This document shows, piece by piece, positions 26,983 through 34,918 of a stretch of DNA of 64,000 nt. This DNA is from Tistrella mobilis. Its GTDB lineage: Bacteria > Pseudomonadota > Alphaproteobacteria > Tistrellales > Tistrellaceae. The first letter of the stretch is position 1. The number at the start of each line of letters is the position of its first letter. Location of the stretch: positions 4,747,501-4,811,500 of the forward strand of contig NZ_CP121017.1 of assembly GCF_041468085.1 (NCBI RefSeq), read 5' to 3'. The notes under the pieces were generated by a model. It saw only the letters and a program-made list of their open reading frames with translations. It was not told where the DNA came from and did not search any database. The position numbers and the translations under genes are program-made.

Positions 26983-27744
26983 ATGATCGAGACCGCCCGC
27001 CTGGAGATTGCGGGGCCACGCGCCACCCTGACCCTGACCCGGCCGGCCAAGCGCAATGCGCTGCTGATGCGCGAGATCCCGGCAGTGATCGGGCTGATCG
27101 ATCAGGCAGAAGCCACGCGCGGCGTGCGGGTGATGGTGGTGACGGGCGAGGGCGGGACCTTCTGTTCCGGCGTCGCCTTCGACGATCTGGCCGGGGTGGA
27201 CTGGACCGACAACCCGCTGGAAAAGCTGTGCGAACGGGTGGCCCGGGTGGCGGTACCCACGATCTGCGCCCTGAATGGCGGGGTCCATGGCGGCGGGGTG
27301 GATCTGGCGCTGGCCTGCGACATCCGCATCGGCACCCCCGCCAGCCGGGCGGTGGCGCCGCCGGCGCGAATCGGGGTGATGTATCACGTGACGGGGCTTG
27401 AGCGTTTCGTCGCCAGACTGGGCATCACCGCCGCCAAACGCCTGCTGGCCCTGGCCGAGCCGATGGAGGCCGACGAGCTGCTGCGCATCGGCTTTCTGGA
27501 TCAGCTGGCCGGCGGGGAAGAGGGGGCGCTGGCCGCCGCGGTGGATGCCCATGCCGCCCGCATCGCCGGGCTGGCCCCGCAAACGGTGCGCAATTTCAAG
27601 CGCCTGCTGGACGATATCGCCGCCGGCCGGCTGGACCGCGCGGCGGCGGTGGCCGAAATCGGCGCCAGCTTCACCTCGGCCGAGGCCCGGGAAGGCTATG
27701 CCGCGCTGACGGAGAAGCGGGCGCCGGTCTATGACGATGTCTGA
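26983..27744 (+). CDS. Enoyl-CoA hydratase/isomerase (crotonase) family protein
   Basis: The 253-residue product has the crotonase fold: GGTFCSGVAFDDL (oxyanion-hole loop) and GGVHGGGVDLALACDI. Crotonases act on acyl-CoA thioesters. The first catalytic Glu of hydratases is Asp here (GGVDLAL), and the second (usually within PEI/PEV) is replaced in PPARIGV. Classical hydratase activity is therefore doubtful; another crotonase reaction is more likely. The ATG at 26983 follows AAAGGA; an ATG at 26953 is an alternative. Neighbours do not suggest a pathway. Confidence 0.85.
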   Translation: MIETARLEIAGPRATLTLTRPAKRNALLMREIPAVIGLIDQAEATRGVRVMVVTGEGGTFCSGVAFDDLAGVDWTDNPLEKLCERVARVAVPTICALNGGVHGGGVDLALACDIRIGTPASRAVAPPARIGVMYHVTGLERFVARLGITAAKRLLALAEPMEADELLRIGFLDQLAGGEEGALAAAVDAHAARIAGLAPQTVRNFKRLLDDIAAGRLDRAAAVAEIGASFTSAEAREGYAALTEKRAPVYDDV

Positions 27745-27797
27745 CGGAAGCCGTATCTGACGGAAGTCGTATCTGACGGAAGTCGTATCTGACGGAA
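27740..27797 (+). repeat. 16-bp tandem repeat at the crotonase gene stop
   Basis: The unit TCTGACGGAAG[C/T]CGTA repeats three and a half times, starting on the stop codon of the crotonase gene. It lies between two convergent genes and encodes nothing. It looks like a slippage array. Confidence 0.85.
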
Positions 27798-27807
27798 AGG
27801 CGGCGTC

Positions 27808-28464
27808 TTAAAGCGCGGCCAGCACCAGCCGCGCCACCTCGCCCGAGCTTTGCGGGTTCTGGCCGGTGATCAGCCGGCCGTCCTGCACGGCCTTCACATT
27901 CCAGTCGGCAGCGCCTTCATGCAGCGCGCCCAGCTGCGTCAGCCGGGTTTCGAGCAGGAAGGGCACGTTCCGGGTGCCGCCCACCGCCGCTTCCTCGCTG
28001 TCGGTGAAGGCCGCAAGCCGGCGCCCCTTCACGAAGGGCGTGCCGTCGGGGCGGCGCATGTCGCCGAACACCGCCGGCGCATGACAGACGGCGGCGACCA
28101 GCCGGCCGCTGTCGGCAAAGGCGAAGAGCAGATCGTGGAGGCGGCGATTGAACGGCATGTCGAACATGGTGCCATGGCCGCCGGGCAGATAGACGGCATC
28201 GAAGCCGCTGGTATCGATGCGGTCATAGGCCGGCGTGCTCTTCAGCGCCGCGATCGCCGGCGCCCAGGCCGTCGCCTGTTCGGGGGAGGGGGTGCTGCCC
28301 GGATCGACCGGCACATCGCCGCCGGCCACCGAGGTGACCGTGACCTCGTGCCCGGCTTCGGTGAAGGCCATATAGGGCACGGCATGTTCTTCCAGCCAGA
28401 GCCCGGTGGGCTTGCCGTCGAGCAGGCGGTCATGGCTGGTGAGGATAAACAGGATGCGGCTCAT
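27808..28464 (-). CDS. DJ-1/PfpI-family (type 1 amidotransferase-like) protein
   Basis: A 218-residue protein of the DJ-1/PfpI superfamily, closest in length to Hsp31-like glyoxalase III/deglycase members. The nucleophile is Cys127 in AAVCHAP, with His128 beside it; the elbow Glu lies in LWLEEHAVPY (Glu25 or Glu26). PGGHGTM (94-100) is also typical. It is probably cytoplasmic and may detoxify reactive carbonyls; the substrate is inferred from the family. It is divergent from a LysR regulator, which is likely its controller. Confidence 0.85.
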   Translation of the reverse strand: MSRILFILTSHDRLLDGKPTGLWLEEHAVPYMAFTEAGHEVTVTSVAGGDVPVDPGSTPSPEQATAWAPAIAALKSTPAYDRIDTSGFDAVYLPGGHGTMFDMPFNRRLHDLLFAFADSGRLVAAVCHAPAVFGDMRRPDGTPFVKGRRLAAFTDSEEAAVGGTRNVPFLLETRLTQLGALHEGAADWNVKAVQDGRLITGQNPQSSGEVARLVLAAL

Positions 28465-28562
28465 GGGGATCGGACCTCCATTGATGAGGGTGATGATCTG
28501 TCCTGGTCGATCCTTCAGGTGGCAGCGGCCTCAGGCGGATTCAAATTCGCGGTGCCGATGCC

Positions 28563-28585
28563 AGATATCAGCTAGAATGATATCT
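28563..28585. promoter_or_regulatory. Putative LysR operator
   Basis: AGATATCA and TGATATCT are perfect 8-bp arms around a 7-bp spacer. It contains ATC-N9-GAT and T-N11-A, the LysR-box form. It ends one base before the first ATG of the LysR gene and about 100 bp from the DJ-1/PfpI start. Confidence 0.75.
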
Positions 28586-28586
28586 G

Positions 28587-29495
28587 ATGATGTATGACCT
28601 GAACCTGATGCGGATCTTCGCCGCCCTGATCGACGAGGGCAGCGTGACCCGCGCCGCCCACCGGCTGGGCATGACCCAGCCGGCGGTGAGCGGCGCGCTG
28701 ACCCGGCTGCGCGCGCTGATCGGCGATCCGCTGTTCGTGCGCGAGCGCTATGGCATGCGGCCGACCGAAAAGGCCCTGGCACTGGCCCCGGCGATCACCC
28801 GGGCACTGGCCGGCATCGATGATGCGGTGATGGCGGCACAGGGCTTCGATCCGGCGACCGCGCGGCGCAGCTTCGTGATCTCGGCCAACAGCTATGCCGA
28901 ATTCGTGCTGCTGCCGGCGCTGGTGGCGCGGGTTCAGGCCGAGGCCCCGGGGGTGCGGCTGCGCGTGCTGCCCTTCGGCGCAGATCTGGCCGAAACCGGG
29001 CTGCTGACAGGCGATACCGCCCTGGCACTCGGCCGGATCGTCGATCCGCCGGACACGCTGGTGGTGCAGGAAATTCTGACCGACGGGCTTTCCTGCGTGC
29101 TGCGCGCCGATCATCCCGATGCGGCGGGGGGCAGGCTGGACCGCGCGGCCTTCGAACGGCTGCGCCATGTGAACCTGCTGCCACCCGGCCGGCTGAAGGT
29201 CGGCCTGTTCCAGGTGCTGGAGCGGCTGGAGTTGCAGCGCGAGGTCGCGGTCTCGGTGACCCATTTCCTCGCCATCCCGGAACTGGTCGCAGCCACCGAT
29301 CTCTGCGCAACCTTGCCGACGGCGATCTGCCGCAGGCTGGCCGGCGACGCGCGGCTGAAGGTGCTGGAGCCGCCTGCCGATTTCGGCCGTTTCCCGGGCC
29401 ATATGGCCTGGCATCTCCGCCACCGCGAGGATGACGGCCATCGCTGGCTGCGCCGGCTGGTGCGCGAGATCGCGGCCGCAGCGGTCAGACCATGA
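28587..29495 (+). CDS. LysR-family transcriptional regulator
   Basis: A 302-residue LysR regulator. The N-terminal winged HTH (residues 4-62) includes RAAHRLGMTQPAVSGALTRLR, and the effector domain follows the standard order. Start MMYDLNLMRIF matches family members starting MxDLNLLRxF, so the second ATG (28590) is equally likely. The start sits almost directly on the palindromic operator, leaving little or no leader; autoregulation is therefore likely. The divergent DJ-1/PfpI gene is the probable target. Confidence 0.92.
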   Translation: MMYDLNLMRIFAALIDEGSVTRAAHRLGMTQPAVSGALTRLRALIGDPLFVRERYGMRPTEKALALAPAITRALAGIDDAVMAAQGFDPATARRSFVISANSYAEFVLLPALVARVQAEAPGVRLRVLPFGADLAETGLLTGDTALALGRIVDPPDTLVVQEILTDGLSCVLRADHPDAAGGRLDRAAFERLRHVNLLPPGRLKVGLFQVLERLELQREVAVSVTHFLAIPELVAATDLCATLPTAICRRLAGDARLKVLEPPADFGRFPGHMAWHLRHREDDGHRWLRRLVREIAAAAVRP

Positions 29496-29501
29496 CGACC
29501 G

Positions 29502-30203
29502 TCAGAGATTGAGCCGGTAGCCGCCCGCCTCGGTGATCAGCAGGCGGGCATTGGCCGGGTCGGGCTCGATCTTCTGGCGCAGGCGATAGATATGGGTCTC
29601 CAGCGTATGGGTGGCGACCCCGGCATTATAGCCCCAGACCTCGTCGAGCAGCCGCTCACGCGGGACCGGCTTGTCGCCCGCGCGGTAGAGATATTTCAGG
29701 ATCTGGGCTTCCTTGTCGGTGAGCCTGATCTTGCGCTTGCCGTCTTCGGTGACCAGCATCTTCACTGCCGGCCGGAACTGATAGGGGCCGATCGCAAACA
29801 CCGCATCGTCGGATTGTTCATGCTGGCGCAGATGGGCGCGAACCCGCGCCAGCAGCACCGCGAAGCGAAAGGGCTTGGTGACGTAGTCGTTCGCCCCGGC
29901 ATCCAGGCCCAGAATGGTGTCGGCCTCGGTATCGGCACCGGTCAGCATCACGATCGGCGCCTTCAGCCCGGCGCGGCGCATCAGCCGGCAGACCTCGCGG
30001 CCATCCAGATCGGGCAGGCCGATATCCAGGATGACCAGGTCGTGGGGGGCGGATTTCAGCGCCACCTTCACCTTCTCCAGCGCCTGGGCACCGCTCGCCG
30101 CCTCTTCGATCGCAAACTCCTCGTAGAGCGCCAGCTGCTCGGCAAGCGTCTGGCGCAGCAGGGGGTCGTCGTCGATCAGCAGGATGCGCTTCTGGGCGGT
30201 CAT
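29502..30203 (-). CDS. OmpR-family response regulator, orphan
   Basis: A 233-residue two-component response regulator. The receiver has the acidic pocket IDDDP at residues 10-14, the phosphoacceptor Asp60 in VILDIGLPD, and the KPF motif. The C-terminal winged helix contains LTDKEAQILKYL and HTLETHIYRLRQKIEPD. No histidine kinase is adjacent, so its partner is elsewhere. It is 71 bp downstream of the methyltransferase gene that ends the left arm of the GTP-derived cluster, on the same strand, so readthrough is possible. Its role is unknown. Confidence 0.92.
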   Translation of the reverse strand: MTAQKRILLIDDDPLLRQTLAEQLALYEEFAIEEAASGAQALEKVKVALKSAPHDLVILDIGLPDLDGREVCRLMRRAGLKAPIVMLTGADTEADTILGLDAGANDYVTKPFRFAVLLARVRAHLRQHEQSDDAVFAIGPYQFRPAVKMLVTEDGKRKIRLTDKEAQILKYLYRAGDKPVPRERLLDEVWGYNAGVATHTLETHIYRLRQKIEPDPANARLLITEAGGYRLNL

Positions 30204-30274
30204 GGGCGGCGCTTTCCATCGATGGCGTCCCCCAAGGTTTTACGGGCCCCTTACCGGATCAGGCAAGTGCTGGA

Positions 30275-31102
30275 TCAGGCAAGGCCCGGCGGTATGCCCA
30301 GCAGATCCAGATGCCCCACCACCAGCCGTCCCGGGCCGGCGGCGGCGCGGCCGGCCCGGAAATCCGCGACCAGCCCGGCCGGTGCCTCGCCGCTGTCGAC
30401 CAGATCGACCAGGGCGCCTGCGATGCCGTCGACCATGGCCCGATGCATCGCCCGATGATCGGGGCCGATTTCCCAGTCGGAGCGGGCAAGGGTCACGTCG
30501 AAACCATGACGCCTCAGCGCCTCGGCAAAATACGGCGCCGCGCCAGGCCCGAGCGCCGGGCCACCCAGCCCCTTGTCACGACGCTGATGGCGGGCGAAGC
30601 CGGCCACCGCATCCGCATCGGGCGCGGCGGCCGGATCCCAGTTCATCCGCCCGTCCCAGGTCAGGGCGCCCAGCACCGGCACGCCGGCCCGGGCCAGGGC
30701 GTCGGCCAGGTCGTCCAGCCAGGCACGCCCGGCCAGATCAATGAGGGCGGTGAAATGGACGAGACCGGCACCTTCCAGAACCGGGGCCAGATCGGCGGTG
30801 GCGAGATCCGCCTCCAGCCAGTTGACCGAGACACCGGCGGCTTCGGGTTGCACCGACAGCCGGGCGCGACCGGCGGCGATCAACACCGGATCACGCTCCA
30901 CCAGACACCAGGACTGACGGAGCTGTGCGCCCAGCCTTGGTGCCAGATGCACCAGCCCGGCACCCGTGCCGGCCCCCAGATCGACCACCCGCAGGTCTTG
31001 CAGACCGGCGATATGGCGGACCAGCCGCGCTTCAATCTCAGTCGCCCGCGCGGCGGTGTCGAAGCCGGCGCGCAGCGCCAGCCAATCGGGATCGAATCCC
31101 AT
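30275..31102 (-). CDS. Class I SAM-dependent methyltransferase in the GTP-derived cluster
   Basis: The 275-residue product has motif I LRVVDLGAGTGAG (residues 37-49) and the acidic end of strand 2 in LVERDP. The C-terminal half has GFDVTLARSDWEIG. It is a small-molecule-type methyltransferase with no membrane segment. Its start overlaps the glycosyltransferase stop by 1 bp (TGATG), so it is the last gene of the left arm and translationally coupled. The substrate is unknown; by context it methylates the cluster's product. Confidence 0.83.
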   Translation of the reverse strand: MGFDPDWLALRAGFDTAARATEIEARLVRHIAGLQDLRVVDLGAGTGAGLVHLAPRLGAQLRQSWCLVERDPVLIAAGRARLSVQPEAAGVSVNWLEADLATADLAPVLEGAGLVHFTALIDLAGRAWLDDLADALARAGVPVLGALTWDGRMNWDPAAAPDADAVAGFARHQRRDKGLGGPALGPGAAPYFAEALRRHGFDVTLARSDWEIGPDHRAMHRAMVDGIAGALVDLVDSGEAPAGLVADFRAGRAAAGPGRLVVGHLDLLGIPPGLA

Positions 31103-32166
31103 CAGACCTCCGGGATCAGGGTGGCCAGCCGCCGGGCCTGATCGGGCCAGCGGGGCAGGCGGGCGCCGGCTTCTGTCGCCCCGCGGGCAAGACGGTGGCG
31201 CAGCGCCGCATCCGCCATCAGCCGCCGCAGGGCATCGGCCAGCGCATCGACATCGCCGGGCGGCACCAGGGTCCCGGCGCTGTCGGGCACCAGTTCCGGT
31301 ACCGCACCGGCACGGGCGGCCACAACCGGCAGGCCGGCGGCCAGGGCCTCGGCAAAGGCCATGCCATAGCCCTCGAAGCGCGAGGGCAGCACGAAAAGAT
31401 CGGCCGCGGCATAGCGCCGGGCAAGGTCGGTGCCCGAGAGCACGCCATGGAGGTGAATCCGGTCGCCCAGCCCGGCCGCCTGGATCGCCGCGCGCACCCG
31501 TGCGGCATGGGGCGGGTCCAGCGTGTCGGGACCGACGAGATCCAGCCGCCAGTCGTGATCACGGCCGATCTGGCCGAGCGCCGCCACCAGATCCTCATGG
31601 GCCTTGCGCGGGGTCAGGCTCGCAACCGTGAGCAGGCGCAGGGTGCCGTCCGCGGCGGCCTCGCGGGGGAGGGGCTCCACCGACAGACCCGGCTCGATCA
31701 CCCGCACCGGCAGATCGGTCCAGCGCTGGTCACGCAGCAGGGTCGCGGTGGCGGGGCTGGTGGCGACCACGGCATCGACCCGGGCCAGCGCCGCCCGCTC
31801 CAGCCGCTCCAGATCGGCCGCGACCTCGGGCGCCAGACCGGTTTCGAGCGCACAGGGGTGGTGGACCAGCGCAATCCGCCGCGGCCCGCCCCGGGCGGGC
31901 GCAATCTCGTCCAGCAGCGGCGCCAGCCCCGGCAGGGCCAGCCCGTCGATCAGCAGCGCGCGAACCGGACCGGCGGCCAGCCGGTCACGCAGCACCGCAA
32001 GCGCCGGTGGCCCGACCGGCGGCGGCCCGCCGGGCAGGGCCAGCGTCTCGACGCCGAGCCCCAGCCCGGCGGCAGCCGCCATGATCCGGCGGTCATAAAC
32101 ATAGCCACCGGTGGCAAGATCGACCGGCCCCGGCACCGCAAGCAGAAGATCGACGGCGTCCGTCAT
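31102..32166 (-). CDS. Glycosyltransferase family 4 protein
   Basis: A 354-residue GT-B glycosyltransferase of the GT4 type. The C-terminal domain carries the donor-binding EGYGMAFAE (E-x7-E motif) preceded by LFVLPSRF, and LTVASLTPRKAHEDL begins the domain. The ATG at 32166 starts MTDAVDLLLAVPG, matching the first strand of the N-terminal domain; longer upstream frames are noise. It lies 13 bp after the PTPS-like gene and overlaps the methyltransferase by 1 bp. The sugar acceptor is unknown; pterin glycosylation is a guess from the neighbours. Confidence 0.87.
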   Translation of the reverse strand: MTDAVDLLLAVPGPVDLATGGYVYDRRIMAAAAGLGLGVETLALPGGPPPVGPPALAVLRDRLAAGPVRALLIDGLALPGLAPLLDEIAPARGGPRRIALVHHPCALETGLAPEVAADLERLERAALARVDAVVATSPATATLLRDQRWTDLPVRVIEPGLSVEPLPREAAADGTLRLLTVASLTPRKAHEDLVAALGQIGRDHDWRLDLVGPDTLDPPHAARVRAAIQAAGLGDRIHLHGVLSGTDLARRYAAADLFVLPSRFEGYGMAFAEALAAGLPVVAARAGAVPELVPDSAGTLVPPGDVDALADALRRLMADAALRHRLARGATEAGARLPRWPDQARRLATLIPEV

Positions 32167-32179
32167 CGCTGCGGGCCCC

Positions 32180-32599
32180 TCAGCCCGCGCGGGCGGCGTT
32201 GCCGACCGGGCCTTCATAGGCGGCCCAGGCGACATGGCTTTCATGGAGCACGATCCGGATCGCATCGATCCCGGCGGCCGAGGCACCGAGATCACCCGCA
32301 TCGATCGCCGCCGCCATCCGGCCATGGATGTGGCGGGCCAGAAACTCGGTGGTGGTGTTCTGGCCGGCAAATTCCGGCAGATCGTCGAGATTGCGATAGG
32401 CCAGCGGCTCCAGCGCCGCCTTCAGCGCCTGATGGGCCAGGCCGATATCGACCACCAGACCGTCATCATCCAGCGCGCGCCGCCTGAATTCGACATCGAC
32501 CACATAGGTCGCGCCATGCAGACGCTGGGCCGGGCCGAAGATCTCGCCACGGAAACTGTGGGCGATCATCACATGGTCGCGGACGCCGAGGGTGAACAT
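32180..32599 (-). CDS. 6-pyruvoyl-tetrahydropterin synthase (PTPS/QueD)-like protein
   Basis: A 139-residue PTPS-fold protein. The family acts on dihydroneopterin triphosphate through a zinc site and a catalytic Cys. His14 (AHSF) and His28 (LHGA) match two zinc ligands, but the third ligand of the usual LHGH is Ala30, and the usual catalytic Cys just before LHG is Ala (GPAQRLHG). The tail has N-T-T-T-E and [11 protein letters not shown], keeping the Glu of the active site. It is therefore a divergent PTPS member with altered chemistry or a binding role. Adjacent genes are GT4 and the dehydrogenase. Confidence 0.85.
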   Translation of the reverse strand: MFTLGVRDHVMIAHSFRGEIFGPAQRLHGATYVVDVEFRRRALDDDGLVVDIGLAHQALKAALEPLAYRNLDDLPEFAGQNTTTEFLARHIHGRMAAAIDAGDLGASAAGIDAIRIVLHESHVAWAAYEGPVGNAARAG

Positions 32600-32645
32600 C
32601 GGGTGCAGATCCTCAGATAAGGGGGCGCAGAGGGGAGAGCGTGGA

Positions 32646-33602
32646 TCAATAGACGATACGCAGCACCGTGCCGCGCAGATCGGGATCCGGCCCGCAGAGA
32701 TGGGTGGCGAGCCGGGCGGGAGCGGCGGCGAAGGCGACCTCGTCGACCACCAGCGCATCCAGTGCGGCATCGTCGAGCAGGCGGAGCGCCAGGTCCAGCC
32801 GGTCGGCATGGCTCCAGCGTGCCCGCCGGCCGGCCGAAACCTGGCCGACCTGCGACGAGATCAGCTTCAGGCGCCGGGCGTGGAAGGCGCGGCCCAGATT
32901 GATCGGGGTCTCGCGGTCGCCATGCCAGCTGGCCTCCACCACCCGCGCCTCCATGCCGGCCAGATCGAGCGCCAGATCGAGCCCGGCGGCGGAGGCGCTG
33001 GCATTGATCACCAGATCGCGGTCGGGGGTTGCGGCATCGGGCGCGCGGAAGGGCAGGTCGAGCGCCGCGGCCGCCGCGGCCCGGCCGGGATCGCGGTCGA
33101 TGATTTCCACCGCGGCACCGGGCAGCCTGCGGGCCAGACGGGCGATGAGCAGCCCGACCAGACCGGCGCCGACCACCGTGATCCGGTCGCCCGGTCCGGC
33201 GCCTGCATCCCAGAGCACGTTCACCGCGGTTTCCATATTGGCGGCCAGCACCGCCCGGGCCGTCGGCACCGCCTCGGGCACCGGGCGGAGCATGGCGGCC
33301 GGGGCCAGAAACCGGTCCTGATGAGGATGGAGCACGAAGACGCGATCACCCTTCGGATCCAGCCCGACCATGGCGTAGCCATATTTGACCGGGAAGGGGA
33401 AATCGCCTTCCTGAAGCGGCGCACGCATCCGTTCGTATTCGCTTTCGGGCACCAGACCGCCGGCAACCAGCCGTTCGGTGCCCCGGCTGACCGCGCTTTG
33501 CAGGGCACGGACCTCGATCAGGCCGGGGGTATGGGCGGGGAGCGTGCCGGTGCGGATCTCGAAACGGCCGGGGCCGACCGTCCAGAGGGCGCGGGTCATC
33601 AT
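32646..33602 (-). CDS. BchC-like medium-chain dehydrogenase lacking zinc ligands
   Basis: A 318-residue medium-chain dehydrogenase. Its N-terminal part has [14 protein letters not shown] and [11 protein letters not shown], where zinc alcohol dehydrogenases have the Cys of GxCGTD and the His-Glu of GHE. This is the pattern of BchC, a pigment-alcohol dehydrogenase that does not need zinc. The NAD(P) site is [13 protein letters not shown]. It probably oxidises an alcohol on a small molecule. It overlaps the RibD-like stop (ATGA), with ATG 33602 or 33599 as start. Confidence 0.83.
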   Translation of the reverse strand: MMTRALWTVGPGRFEIRTGTLPAHTPGLIEVRALQSAVSRGTERLVAGGLVPESEYERMRAPLQEGDFPFPVKYGYAMVGLDPKGDRVFVLHPHQDRFLAPAAMLRPVPEAVPTARAVLAANMETAVNVLWDAGAGPGDRITVVGAGLVGLLIARLARRLPGAAVEIIDRDPGRAAAAAALDLPFRAPDAATPDRDLVINASASAAGLDLALDLAGMEARVVEASWHGDRETPINLGRAFHARRLKLISSQVGQVSAGRRARWSHADRLDLALRLLDDAALDALVVDEVAFAAAPARLATHLCGPDPDLRGTVLRIVY

Positions 33603-34663
33603 CCGGGATGTCCTCCGTCAGGGCGCCGGACCAGATCCAGACAGCATTCGACCAGGATGTCGGCACCCATGATGAAATGGCGGACCGGCGGACGGATCGC
33701 CTGATCGAGATGATCGATTTCAGGCAGGCACAGCACCGGGCGGCCCGATCCGAGCAGCACCGGCGCGATTGCCATCTGCAGCCGGTCGACGGCGCCCGCC
33801 TGAATGAGCTTCGAAACCGTGACTCCGCCGCCTTCGACGAAGATCCGGCGAATGCCGCGGGCCCGCAGCTGCCGCAGCGCCTGATGCGGGTCGAGCGTAC
33901 CACAGGGCCGGCGCGGCACGGCCACCGGCTCAACCTGATCGGTCGCCGGCGGGGGCGGGGTATCGGCGGCATGGAGAACCAGGGTACGGGCGGCACCGTC
34001 TCCGAACAGTTTGTGGCCGGCTTCAAGCCGTCCGCCGGCATCGATCACCACCCGGACCGGGTTGGGGCCGGGCACCAGACGCACGGTCAGGCGCGGGTCA
34101 TCGGCCGCGACGGTGCCGGCGCCGACCAGCACCGCATCGGAAAGCGCACGCATGCGATGGGCGTGAACAAGGTCTTCCTCGCCCGACAGCCATTGCGAAC
34201 AGCCGCTGGTGGTGGCGATGCGGCCGTCCAGGCTCTGGGCCAGATGGGCCGAGACCCGCGGCCGGTCGGCCGGGGCAGGGCGGAGCACCGGAAGATAAAG
34301 GTCGAGCAGCCGGGCGGCGGCCGGATCGAGCTCGATCCGTGTCGCCCAGCGCATGGCGGGCTCGTCCGCGTGGTCATCCAGCAGCACCGCATCGGCGGCA
34401 AGCGGCGTCGCCGCCGGCACCAGCCGGCCGTCGGGCCCCAGCGCCAGACCCGCCGGCAGATCGGGCGCGGCGGCAAGGGCCAGAAGCCCGTCCCAGACCG
34501 CGGCGGCATCAAGGCGAACCGGAGCGGGGCCAACCGGAGCGGGGCGGGCAGGACGCGGGCGCACCGGCCGGGGCGGGAATGCGACGGAACCAGCCCGGGC
34601 GGGGGCGGTTCCGTTCTCCGTCACCGGATTGCGGGCGGCAGGGACGGCATCGGCTGGTGGCAT
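33599..34663 (-). CDS. RibD C-terminal-domain reductase-like protein, no deaminase domain
   Basis: The 354-residue product has the RibD/DHFR-like reductase domain: SAHLAQSLDGRIAT, ALSDAVLVGAGTVAADDPRLTVR and RIFVEGGGVTVSKL. In riboflavin synthesis this fold reduces a ribosylamino-pyrimidine to the ribityl form. The usual N-terminal zinc deaminase (HAE...PCxxxGxxxPC) is absent and replaced by about 130 residues of Ala/Pro-rich sequence and a small unknown domain. A perfect AGGAGG lies 6 bp before ATG 34663. First gene of the left arm. Confidence 0.87.
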   Translation of the reverse strand: MPPADAVPAARNPVTENGTAPARAGSVAFPPRPVRPRPARPAPVGPAPVRLDAAAVWDGLLALAAAPDLPAGLALGPDGRLVPAATPLAADAVLLDDHADEPAMRWATRIELDPAAARLLDLYLPVLRPAPADRPRVSAHLAQSLDGRIATTSGCSQWLSGEEDLVHAHRMRALSDAVLVGAGTVAADDPRLTVRLVPGPNPVRVVIDAGGRLEAGHKLFGDGAARTLVLHAADTPPPPATDQVEPVAVPRRPCGTLDPHQALRQLRARGIRRIFVEGGGVTVSKLIQAGAVDRLQMAIAPVLLGSGRPVLCLPEIDHLDQAIRPPVRHFIMGADILVECCLDLVRRPDGGHPG

Positions 34664-34759
34664 GTCCATCCTCCTGGTCTTTCTCCCCCTGCCCTCGACC
34701 CTTCGATCGGTGCCGCCCGGCATAACCGACAGACGGTGAGCGATCCGAAGGCGTGGCGA

Positions 34760-34787
34760 TTGCGTAAAGCTATTGCAACTTACGCAA
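34760..34787. promoter_or_regulatory. Palindromic operator between the two arms of the cluster
   Basis: TTGCGTAA (34760-34767) and TTACGCAA (34780-34787) are perfect 8-bp arms around 12 bp that contain a central TTGCAA. It lies 97 bp from the left-arm start and 132 bp from the right-arm start, in the only intergenic gap of the cluster. A dimeric repressor or activator of both arms is likely; the family of the regulator is unknown. Confidence 0.7.
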
Positions 34788-34918
34788 ATGCCTGGCCGCC
34801 GGATCGGTTCCCGGGTCACATCCCGGATCAGGTTCCTGGTCTCCGTCGGCACGATCCGCCGTCTTTCCCGGCAGTCGCCCCATACAACCAGGGCGCTCCC
34901 GTCTCCATATGGTGATGC

